From Flavobacterium psychrophilum (GTDB taxonomy: Bacteria > Bacteroidota > Bacteroidia > Flavobacteriales > Flavobacteriaceae), in assembly GCA_020720185.1 (NCBI GenBank), contig DYPB01000016.1, positions 1-31,293 on the forward strand: a stretch of DNA of 31,293 nucleotides, given 5' to 3'. Position 1 is the first letter of the stretch, and every line of letters starts with the position of its first letter. Below are positions 24,638 through 31,293 of the stretch, one piece after another. The notes beneath the pieces are model-generated. The model worked only from the letters and a program-made list of their open reading frames with translations, searched no databases and was not told where the DNA came from. Made by a program: the position numbers and the translations under genes.

Positions 24638-25411
24638 TTAATATTTATAGCAAACAGGAATTATTTCACCTTTGGCAAGACAATATTTTTCAACCAATTT
24701 TGCCTCTATTTTTGTGGTATAATCTTCCTCAACAACTGTAAAACCAATACTTCTAAGCTTGTCAAAATAATCTCGTCCATAAATACGAACATGGTCGTAT
24801 TGTCCAAAAATTTTGGCCCTTTCTTTTTGATTAGTTATAGAATCGTCTGCAAAAGTTGTTGCTCTATTTAAATCTTGTGGAATTTGCAAAATAGCCATTC
24901 CACCTTTTTTTAACACCCGAAAAAGTTCTTGCATTGCCTTGGTATCATCAGGAATATGTTCTAAAACATGGTTGCAAAAAATTATATCATACTCATTATC
25001 AGCAAACGGCAGGTTGCAAATATCTGCTTTTATATCTGCCAATGGTGATAATAAATCGGTTGTTGTATAGTCTAAATTTTGTTGTTTTTGAAACATTTTA
25101 TAAAATGCCTGTTCGGGTGCAAAATGCAATACTTTTAAATTGTTTTTTGAAGTAAAAAAATTAGTTTCGCTTTTCAAATACAACCATAATAATCGGTGTC
25201 TTTCTAAAGATAAAGTGCTTGGCGACAAAACATTAGATCGTTGATTTCCGTAACCATAGGGTAAAAAGGAACTAAATTTTTTTCCGTCAATTGGATCAAT
25301 AAATTTATCTCCTTTCAATACAAAGGCTACTATTGGTCGCACCACAAAACTCAACCGAATTAAAATAGGTCGAGGGATGGTGTTGAGGATGAGTTTGAAT
25401 ATTTTTTTCAT
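24638..25411 (-). CDS. Class I SAM-dependent methyltransferase
   Basis: This 257-residue protein has a Methyltransf_11-type Rossmann domain. Motif I is VLHFAPEQAF (the family variant of the glycine-rich loop), followed by DYTTTDLLSPLADIKADI and LPFADNEYDIIFCNHVLEHIPDD, and then RVLKKGGMAILQIPQD. The N-terminal part includes a short hydrophobic stretch (PILIRLSFVVRPIVAFVLKG) that could associate with the membrane. The substrate is unknown. Lipid, quinone or glycan acceptors all occur in relatives. The gene lies 5 nt after the remnant reading frame at 25417-25569 and 3 nt before the helicase gene, so it belongs to the map-to-helicase operon. Confidence 0.9.
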   Translation of the reverse strand: MKKIFKLILNTIPRPILIRLSFVVRPIVAFVLKGDKFIDPIDGKKFSSFLPYGYGNQRSNVLSPSTLSLERHRLLWLYLKSETNFFTSKNNLKVLHFAPEQAFYKMFQKQQNLDYTTTDLLSPLADIKADICNLPFADNEYDIIFCNHVLEHIPDDTKAMQELFRVLKKGGMAILQIPQDLNRATTFADDSITNQKERAKIFGQYDHVRIYGRDYFDKLRSIGFTVVEEDYTTKIEAKLVEKYCLAKGEIIPVCYKY

Positions 25412-25416
25412 AAATG

Positions 25417-25569
25417 CTAAATAATTCCAATTTTATTATTTTGTATATAACTGTATTCAAACATATCCGAATTTACAACATCTACTTTAAAAATGTTTCC
25501 ATACTTTTCATTAAGGATTTTTTTAAATGTTTTTAAATCATTGATTTGATTTTTGAGTGCTAAAAACAT
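25417..25569 (-). pseudogene. C-terminal part of the PD-(D/E)xK-like gene, beyond an in-frame stop
   Basis: An ATG-started frame of 50 codons (minus strand, 25569 to the TAG at 25417-25419) lies in exactly the same frame as the 121-codon gene upstream, separated only by its TAA (25582-25584) and four sense codons. Its product reads like an ordinary protein C-terminus (KNQINDLKTFKKIL, then YGNIFKVDVVNSDMF). It ends 5 nt before the methyltransferase ATG, as an operon gene would. The simplest reading is that one nonsense mutation split an original protein of about 176 residues. Translation as a separate small protein, readthrough of the UAA or a sequencing error are the alternatives. Confidence 0.6.
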
Positions 25570-25581
25570 AAATAATATTAA

Positions 25582-25947
25582 TTATTTTATTATAAAATAA
25601 TGATTTTGAAGCATTTGATTTTTAAACAATCCTAATACTTCATTTATGGATTCGAATGTTTTAAATAAAATTTCAGCAGTTTCCTTTTTATTTGTGTCAA
25701 ATAAATAAACTTTTTGGTCTTTAAATTCAATTAAATAATATTCATCGTTGATAAAATCTAATGCGTCAACAGTATGTTCTTTTTTATTTATCTTATCAAA
25801 ATCATAACATTTTCTTTCGCAATTTGTTAAAAATTGAATTGAACTTGAATGCGTTTTATGTGCAGTATTTACGCTTAATTTCTTTAAAGACTTTCTATCA
25901 AGGTAAGTATCTAAAATTTGGATTACATTATCATTTATCATCTTCAA
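25582..25947 (-). CDS. Small PD-(D/E)xK-like partner of the adjacent ATPase, probably truncated
   Basis: No named family is recognised for this 121-residue protein. Its middle carries a candidate PD-(D/E)xK nuclease core: D61 and D64 in VDALDF, then a strand ending in E74-F75-K76 (YYLIEFKD), the spacing expected for D...ExK. Cysteines 43 and 47 precede it. The gene overlaps the ATPase gene by 17 nt, so the two are coupled and were probably acquired together. It stops at TAA 25582-25584, but the frame continues with a protein-like segment down to 25417. An ATPase plus nuclease-like partner is a common defence layout; nuclease activity here is inference from one short motif. Confidence 0.65.
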   Translation of the reverse strand: MKMINDNVIQILDTYLDRKSLKKLSVNTAHKTHSSSIQFLTNCERKCYDFDKINKKEHTVDALDFINDEYYLIEFKDQKVYLFDTNKKETAEILFKTFESINEVLGLFKNQMLQNHYFIIK

Positions 25948-27223
25948 TTTCTCTTAATTTGTACGATGCTTCAGATATTGAAGAGTATATTTTGCTTAAA
26001 GTTCCATTTACATTAACAATCTTCGATGTCAACCCATTCTCATTTTTCTCTGCAAAATAAAAATTTGTTGAATCTTCATATTTATATTTTTTGGTATAAG
26101 CTTCTAAAGCCTCTATAAAATATGGGCTGTGTGAAGTTAAAACCATTGGAATGGCAAACTCTTTTGACAAAATCACCAATATTTCAGCAAATTTTACTTG
26201 CCATGTTGGGTGCAAATGCACTTCAGGTTCGTCTATAATTAATAAAGTGTTTGAGTTTAATTGATTTTTTTCTAATAATAATTGAATTGCACCAAAAGTT
26301 TTAATACCGGTTGCAATGTTCCTAAAATTAAAGTCAATTCCTCCTTTTTTGTATACTATTTCATTTTTGGAATTGAATAAAAATTCTCCATTGACAACTT
26401 TTGAAATTTTTTCATGAAATTTTTTTATTTGAACATTTTTATTTGAAAAAATATTTTGCTCTTTTTTAGGTTGAGTTATTTTACTATTTAAATAAATATT
26501 TTTATCTCTTAACATTATATCCTTCTCATTATAATTTTGTCTGTAATTCAAATGAACTGGTGATTCAAAAAATATTACATCTTTATAAATGGTTGTTGTT
26601 TTATCAAATCCCTCAAAAATAAAAGTTTCATCAAATGTTATTTTTTTTAAATTAAAATCATCAATTTCAAGAAAAGAAGGATTTTTATTAAATTTATTTT
26701 GAATTTGAAAATCTAATTCATTTTCAAAATAAACTTGCAATTCCAATTTTAAAACTTCAATAGAATTACTTGTAATCACACCAAGATTTATAATATCATC
26801 TGAAAACTTTTGAATTTGATTTCGAATGGATTCATTAGAATAATTTTCGTATAATTTTTTAAGTTTTTCAATATCAATGTGAAGATTTTCAGTGTTATCT
26901 AAATTTTGAAAGTTTAATGAAAATAAAGAATCTTTATTTTCTAAAAATTTTGAAATTAATTCTTTTCTTATAATTTCATCTTTATTGTTTGAACTTTTCT
27001 GTCTTAAAAGTAAACTCACAGTTTCTTTAATTTTATCAACAATATAATCAAACATTGATAATTTTAGTCTTCCCTCATCAATATTCATACCTCTTACCAA
27101 AGCATACAATATCTTCCCCACCGTACTTTTTCCAGAGTCGTTTTGACCAGCGATAAGTGTAATACCGTTTACTTCGATTTCTGCTTCTTCAATAATTCCG
27201 ATATTTTGAAATCGTAATCTCAT
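25931..27223 (-). CDS. AAA family (ABC/SMC-like) ATPase, possible defence component
   Basis: This 430-residue protein is an OLD/RecF-like ABC-type ATPase of the AAA_15/AAA_21 kind. Walker A is GQNDSGKST (26-34), preceded by the strand MRLRFQNIGIIEEAEIEVNGITLI. A coiled, Lys/Glu/Asn-rich insert covers about residues 60-270. The signature-like ATGIKTFGAIQLL comes next, Walker B LLIIDEPEVHLHP (327-339, with E333 as catalytic base) and the H-loop LTSHSPYF (H365). It lacks the C-terminal TOPRIM domain of OLD nucleases, so an effector would have to come from the small overlapping partner gene. It starts 36 nt after the methionine aminopeptidase gene. A phage-defence role is inferred; a DNA repair role is possible. 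Confidence 0.88.
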   Translation of the reverse strand: MRLRFQNIGIIEEAEIEVNGITLIAGQNDSGKSTVGKILYALVRGMNIDEGRLKLSMFDYIVDKIKETVSLLLRQKSSNNKDEIIRKELISKFLENKDSLFSLNFQNLDNTENLHIDIEKLKKLYENYSNESIRNQIQKFSDDIINLGVITSNSIEVLKLELQVYFENELDFQIQNKFNKNPSFLEIDDFNLKKITFDETFIFEGFDKTTTIYKDVIFFESPVHLNYRQNYNEKDIMLRDKNIYLNSKITQPKKEQNIFSNKNVQIKKFHEKISKVVNGEFLFNSKNEIVYKKGGIDFNFRNIATGIKTFGAIQLLLEKNQLNSNTLLIIDEPEVHLHPTWQVKFAEILVILSKEFAIPMVLTSHSPYFIEALEAYTKKYKYEDSTNFYFAEKNENGLTSKIVNVNGTLSKIYSSISEASYKLREIEDDK

Positions 27224-27259
27224 TTTATTATAATTTTTGTAAAAATAGTTAATATATTT

Positions 27260-28102
27260 TTAATCCGTCCAATTTTTCTCAATTTTTACTTTCCCAAATA
27301 CATTTTTAAACTCATCTTCTTCATTACTTGTAATTCCGAGAACCTCATATATATAATCAAATGTTGATAAAATTTCGGGTTTACCATTTATTAATGCCAC
27401 ATCGTGTTCAAAATGAGCCGATGGTTTTCCGTCGGCGGTTAGAATTGTCCAACCGTCTTTGAGTTGTCTGATATTTCGAGATTTCATATTTATCATTGGC
27501 TCAATTGCTACGACCATTCCTTCCTGAAACATCTTACCCCTTCCTTTTTTTCCGTAATTTGGCATTTCTGGTTCTTCGTGCATTTTTGTTCCTAAACCGT
27601 GCCCGCAAAGCTCTCTAACCACACCATATCCGTGGTTTTCGCAATGTTTTTGTATGGCATTTCCTACATCCTCAACTCTATTTCCTGCTTTAAATTCACG
27701 AATACCAATATATAGACTTTCTTTGGTAATTTGTAGTAATTTTTTAGTTTCTGCTGCAACTTCTCCTATTTCAAATGAATAAGCATGATCGCCGTGATAA
27801 CCATTTTTATATGCCCCGCAATCTACCGAAATTACATCGCCGCTTTCTAATGGAATATCGTTAGGAATTCCATGAACCACTTGTGCATTTGGACTAACAC
27901 ACAATGAATTAGGAAAACCATAGAGTCCTAAAAAACTTGGAACAGCTCCGTGGTCTTTTAAAAATTCAAAGGCTCGTTTGTCTAAATATTTTGTGGTAAC
28001 ACCAACGCCAATTTCGCTGGCAATCATTCCCAATGTTTTTGAGACCAACAAAGCACTTTCTCGCATTAATTCTATCTGTTCACGGGTTTTTGGGATAATC
28101 AT
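27260..28102 (-). CDS. map: Type I methionine aminopeptidase
   Basis: This 280-residue enzyme removes initiator methionine from nascent proteins. The pita-bread fold residues are all visible: the catalytic H77 in VVHGIP, and the five dimetal ligands D94 (SVDCGA), D105 (YHGD), H168 (CGHGLG), E201 (AIEPM) and E232 (HFEHD). It is slightly longer than the E. coli enzyme because of a C-terminal tail (YIYEVLGITSNEEDEFKNVFG) and has no N-terminal zinc-finger extension, so it is type Ia-like. It heads the minus-strand operon and has its own -7 box. The next gene, the AAA ATPase, starts 36 nt downstream. Confidence 0.97.
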   Translation of the reverse strand: MIIPKTREQIELMRESALLVSKTLGMIASEIGVGVTTKYLDKRAFEFLKDHGAVPSFLGLYGFPNSLCVSPNAQVVHGIPNDIPLESGDVISVDCGAYKNGYHGDHAYSFEIGEVAAETKKLLQITKESLYIGIREFKAGNRVEDVGNAIQKHCENHGYGVVRELCGHGLGTKMHEEPEMPNYGKKGRGKMFQEGMVVAIEPMINMKSRNIRQLKDGWTILTADGKPSAHFEHDVALINGKPEILSTFDYIYEVLGITSNEEDEFKNVFGKVKIEKNWTD

Positions 28103-28120
28103 TCTGTAATTTTAAGTTCG

Positions 28121-28128
28121 CAAAAATA
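28121..28128 (-). promoter_or_regulatory. map: -7 box of the map operon
   Basis: On the minus strand TATTTTTG matches TAnnTTTG exactly and lies 18 nt before the map ATG, giving a leader of about 12 nt. No TTG is at the expected -33 position. Confidence 0.5.
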
Positions 28129-28379
28129 GTTATTTTTTTCAAAATTCAGTTGAGAATTACTAACATTTTTATATATCAATAGAAGTTAACAAATGTTCGC
28201 TTGACCAAAATATTTAGACTGAGATTTATAGACTTTTAATTGGTGAATTTGTAGTAAGACTAATTCGTAATTTAGAGTTCAAGAAAACTTAGACTATAAA
28301 AACAAATAATTATTTAGGGTTATATTATTATTTTTCGCTTAAAAACAATTAATTTCGCTTCGAATAAATAATACTTAAA

Positions 28380-30980
28380 ATGGCAGGAAATTCTATAAAA
28401 GAAACCCCGTTAATGAAACAATATAACGAGATAAAATGCAAGTATCCAGATGCTTGCTTGCTTTTTCGTGTGGGCGATTTTTATGAAACCTTTGGTGAAG
28501 ATGCCGTTAGAGCCTCAAAAATATTAGGAATAACTTTAACCAAAAGAGGGAACGGTTCTGAAACCGAAACGGCTTTGGCTGGTTTTCCGCACCATTCTAT
28601 CAATACTTATTTACCAAAATTAGTAAAAGCAGGGTTGCGGGTGGCTATTTGCGACCAATTAGAAGACCCAAAACTGACCAAAACAATCGTTAAAAGAGGG
28701 GTTACAGAATTAGTTACACCTGGTGTATCAATGAACGATGAGATTTTAAATTCTAAATCAAATAATTTTTTGGCTGCTATTTATTTTGGTAAAAAAAATA
28801 TTGGCATTTCTTTTTTAGATATTTCCACAGGCGAATTTCTTACTTCGCAAGGGAACGAGGAATATATTGATAAATTGTTGCAAAATTTTCAGCCCAGCGA
28901 AATCTTAATTCCGAAAGACAATAAGGCAGATTTTAAAGCCTCTTTTGGAGAAAATTTCCATAATTTTTATCTCGAAGGTTGGATTTTTAAAGAAGATTAT
29001 GCTATTGAAACGCTTACCAATCATTTTGAAACTAATTCCTTAAAAGGTTTTGGAATTGAAGATTTGCAAGAAGGAATTATTGCATCTGGAGCTATCTTAT
29101 ATTACCTTTCAGAAACACAACACAATAAAAAACAACACATTACAAGTATTTCTCGAATTGCCGAAGATAGTTTTGTTTGGATGGATAAATTTACGATTCG
29201 CAACCTCGAATTGTATCATTCTTATAATCCAAATGCGGTTACTTTGTTAGATGTTATTGATAAAACGCTTTCGCCAATGGGTTCTCGTTTGCTCAAACGC
29301 TGGTTAGCACTTCCGTTAAAAGATATTCATAAGATAAGAAACAGGCATGAAGTAGTTTTGTATCTTAAAGATAATCAGGCAATTCATAAAAACATTCAGA
29401 TACAAATTAAACAAATATCTGATTTAGAAAGATTAATTTCAAAAGTAGCCACTGGCAAAGTATCGCCAAGAGAAATTATATATTTAAAAGAATCTCTCGA
29501 CGCCATAATTCCAATAAAAACGATTGCTTTACAGAGTAAAAATGAGGCACTAAAAACCATTGGTGATAGCCTGCATGCTTGCGATTTATTGAGAGAAAAA
29601 ATAAAAACCACACTCAATCAAGAAGCACCCGTTGCCATTAATAAAGGAAATGCTATTGCGGTTGGGGTTAGCCCTGAATTGGATGAATTAAGAGCCATAT
29701 CTACTTCGGGCAAAGAATTTTTAGAAGGAATTGAAAAAAGAGAATCAGAAAAAACAGGAATTACCTCTTTAAAGATTTCGTTTAATAATGTTTTCGGATA
29801 TTATATTGAAGTTCGTAATACACACAAAGACAAAGTTCCTGCGGAATGGATTAGAAAACAGACACTTGTAAGTGCAGAACGCTATATTACCGAAGAGTTA
29901 AAGGAATATGAAAGTAAAATTCTTGGAGCAGAAGAAAAAATACAAACTATTGAAAATCAAATATTTGAACAATTAGTTTCGTGGATTGCAAGTTACATAA
30001 AACCCATACAGTTAAATGCAAATTTAATAGCACAACTGGATTGTTTATGTTCCTTTACTCAAACGGCTGTCGAAAATAATTTTGTTTGTCCAGAATTAAA
30101 CGAAAATTTTGAATTAGCGATAATAAACGGGCGACATCCAGTAATAGAAAAACAATTACCAGTAGGCACACCTTATATTGCTAACGATGTTTTTTTAGAC
30201 AGAGAAACCCAACAAATTATAATGATTACGGGTCCTAATATGTCAGGAAAATCGGCAATTTTAAGGCAAACCGCTTTAATAGTCTTGTTAGCACAAATGG
30301 GTAGTTTTGTTCCTGCCGAAAGTCTGAAAATGGGAATTGTTGATAAAATTTTTACACGAGTTGGAGCCTCTGATAATATATCGATGGGCGAATCGACTTT
30401 TATGGTTGAAATGAATGAAACAGCATCTATTTTGAATAATATTTCGGATAGAAGTTTAGTGTTGTTAGACGAAATAGGCAGAGGAACAAGTACTTACGAC
30501 GGAATTTCCATTGCGTGGGCAATAGCCGATTTTTTGCACGAACATCCCGCAAAACCTAAAACATTATTCGCCACACATTATCACGAATTGAACGATATGA
30601 CGGATATATTGCCAAGAATTCAGAATTATAATGTTTCAGTTAAAGAATTAAAAGACACCGTTTTATTCGTAAGAAAATTAGTAAAAGGGGGCTCCGAACA
30701 CAGTTTTGGAATACATGTTGCTAAAATGGCAGGAATGCCCCAAACCGTAATTTTGAAAGCCCAGAAATTATTAAAAAAACTAGAAAAAAAACATGGTGGC
30801 GATGCTTTAAATGGTATTAAAGAATCAAAAGAAGAAATACAGATGAGTTTTTTTAACCTTGACGACCCATTATTAGAAGAAATAAAAGAAGAAATTTTAA
30901 GTCTTGACATCAATACACTAACCCCAATTGAAGCTATGATGAAGCTAAACGAGATAAAGAGAATGTTGGTTAGGGGTTAA
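28380..30980 (+). CDS. mutS: DNA mismatch repair protein MutS
   Basis: This 866-residue protein is full-length MutS1. It recognises base mismatches and small loops and recruits MutL. The mismatch-binding domain I holds [11 protein letters not shown] with the Phe-x-Glu pair F34/E36. Connector, lever and clamp domains follow (for example [19 protein letters not shown]). The ATPase domain has Walker [10 protein letters not shown] (about 617-625), the signature GESTFMVEM, Walker [18 protein letters not shown] (about 690-706) and FATHYHEL. The C-terminal tail is short and helical. It is transcribed alone, divergent from the map operon across a 277-nt gap, and followed by tRNA-Gly with its own promoter. 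Confidence 0.98.
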   Translation: MAGNSIKETPLMKQYNEIKCKYPDACLLFRVGDFYETFGEDAVRASKILGITLTKRGNGSETETALAGFPHHSINTYLPKLVKAGLRVAICDQLEDPKLTKTIVKRGVTELVTPGVSMNDEILNSKSNNFLAAIYFGKKNIGISFLDISTGEFLTSQGNEEYIDKLLQNFQPSEILIPKDNKADFKASFGENFHNFYLEGWIFKEDYAIETLTNHFETNSLKGFGIEDLQEGIIASGAILYYLSETQHNKKQHITSISRIAEDSFVWMDKFTIRNLELYHSYNPNAVTLLDVIDKTLSPMGSRLLKRWLALPLKDIHKIRNRHEVVLYLKDNQAIHKNIQIQIKQISDLERLISKVATGKVSPREIIYLKESLDAIIPIKTIALQSKNEALKTIGDSLHACDLLREKIKTTLNQEAPVAINKGNAIAVGVSPELDELRAISTSGKEFLEGIEKRESEKTGITSLKISFNNVFGYYIEVRNTHKDKVPAEWIRKQTLVSAERYITEELKEYESKILGAEEKIQTIENQIFEQLVSWIASYIKPIQLNANLIAQLDCLCSFTQTAVENNFVCPELNENFELAIINGRHPVIEKQLPVGTPYIANDVFLDRETQQIIMITGPNMSGKSAILRQTALIVLLAQMGSFVPAESLKMGIVDKIFTRVGASDNISMGESTFMVEMNETASILNNISDRSLVLLDEIGRGTSTYDGISIAWAIADFLHEHPAKPKTLFATHYHELNDMTDILPRIQNYNVSVKELKDTVLFVRKLVKGGSEHSFGIHVAKMAGMPQTVILKAQKLLKKLEKKHGGDALNGIKESKEEIQMSFFNLDDPLLEEIKEEILSLDINTLTPIEAMMKLNEIKRMLVRG

Positions 30981-31044
30981 AATAAATTTTAAATCAAAGA
31001 TTATCAGTTGTTTAAAAAATATATAAAAATTTCACGAAAAACAC

Positions 31045-31074
31045 TTGCAGAATAAAATTTAAGTATTAAATTTG
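31045..31074 (+). promoter_or_regulatory. Promoter of tRNA-Gly
   Basis: TTG (31045-31047), 19 nt, then TAAATTTG (31067-31074): an exact match to the Bacteroidota consensus TTG-N19-TAnnTTTG. Transcription would begin near 31079, about 34 nt before the mature tRNA 5' end. Confidence 0.75.
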
Positions 31075-31112
31075 CCCTCGCAATAACAACAAAAATATTA
31101 TTGTTTTATACT

Positions 31113-31185
31113 GCGAAAATAGCTCAGTTGGTAGAGCGCGACCTTGCCAAGGTCGAGGTCGCGGGTTCGAGCCCCGTTTTTCGCT
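31113..31185 (+). tRNA. tRNA-Gly, anticodon GCC
   Basis: The cloverleaf is complete in 73 nt. The acceptor arms GCGAAAA and TTTTCGC pair perfectly. The D-arm is GCTCAGTTGGTAGAGC. The anticodon stem CGACC/GGTCG encloses the loop TTGCCAA with anticodon GCC, which reads GGC and GGU. The T-arm is GCGGG-TTCGAGC-CCCGT. The discriminator base is T at 31185 and the CCA end is not encoded (the next bases are CAATA). It has its own consensus promoter and is the last gene in the window. Confidence 0.97.
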
Positions 31186-31197
31186 CAATACCAAATT

Positions 31198-31220
31198 AAA
31201 TTTGAAATTTGTTCAAATTT
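31198..31220. repeat. 9-bp inverted repeat after tRNA-Gly, possible terminator
   Basis: AAATTTGAA and TTCAAATTT flank a 5-nt loop, 13 nt after the tRNA. The hairpin is AT-rich and no T-run follows directly, so its role as terminator or processing signal is uncertain. Confidence 0.4.
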
Positions 31221-31293
31221 AGAAAATAATGCTTGGGCGGTTTGGTTTTAATTAATTTTTTCTAAAAATTAAATCTAAACTTTTTAAGAAATA

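Noticed and set aside
25931..27223. PARIS (AriA/AriB) or OLD-family single-protein nuclease
   Set aside because: PARIS needs a TOPRIM-like DUF4435 partner and OLD carries a C-terminal TOPRIM domain; neither is seen. The partner shows a D...ExK pattern instead.
1..31293. Insertion sequence, integrase or prophage elements
   Set aside because: No transposase, recombinase, phage structural gene or terminal inverted repeats were recognised on either strand. The tRNA-Gly has no visible duplicated 3' end in the window that would mark an attachment site.

Overview
The window is very AT-rich chromosomal DNA from a member of the Bacteroidota, most likely a flavobacterium. Three things point there. Several genes are preceded by the Bacteroidota promoter element TAnnTTTG (a textbook TTG-N19-TAAATTTG lies before a tRNA) rather than by sigma70-type boxes with Shine-Dalgarno sites. 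The gene set includes a bacterial GH3-family protein, a DUF2797 protein, a WcaI-like transferase and SPase II lipoproteins. Signal peptides end in the NAQ/NGY style typical of the group. I cannot name the genus.

Layout. (1) 1-2970: a DUF2797 protein on the minus strand, then a compact RelB/ParE-type toxin-antitoxin pair and a GH3-family gene on the plus strand. (2) 2971-13925: a mosaic surface-polysaccharide cluster. It opens with a decayed glycosyltransferase 3' end (3213-3377). It continues with an NAD-dependent sugar epimerase and a FkbM methyltransferase (minus), a Wzy-like polymerase and a GT4 (plus), an orphan lipoprotein (minus), a WcaI-like GT4 and an O-antigen ligase/polymerase (plus), and a minus-strand operon of Wzx flippase, GT-A-like transferase and GT2. 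Orientation switches repeatedly and convergent genes overlap at their 3' ends. No initiating transferase, Wza or Wzc is present, so the window holds only part of the pathway. (3) 13926-16009: Lrp/AsnC regulator, ComF and an EamA transporter. (4) 16010-16669: a long non-genic gap holding a striking 21-bp tandem repeat array with 84-bp higher-order copies and perfect 17-nt palindromes. (5) 16670-19252: a class I aminotransferase and anaerobic coproporphyrinogen III oxidase (HemN). (6) 19274-21025: a small exported metal-handling module of a Cys-rich secreted protein, a periplasmic HMA protein and a predicted outer-membrane beta-barrel. (7) 21094-21771: a DedA membrane protein. (8) 21773-28102, minus strand: one tight operon of methionine aminopeptidase, AAA ATPase, a small PD-(D/E)xK-like partner interrupted by one in-frame stop, a SAM methyltransferase and a SNF2-family helicase. 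(9) 28380-31293: mutS and tRNA-Gly(GCC).

The most interesting items are the ATPase plus nuclease-like pair wedged into a housekeeping operon (a defence-like two-gene unit whose partner gene looks broken or recoded), the palindromic 21-bp/84-bp repeat array, and the three-gene extracytoplasmic metal module with an apparently leaderless first gene. All functional assignments come from reading sequence motifs by eye. No database search was run.
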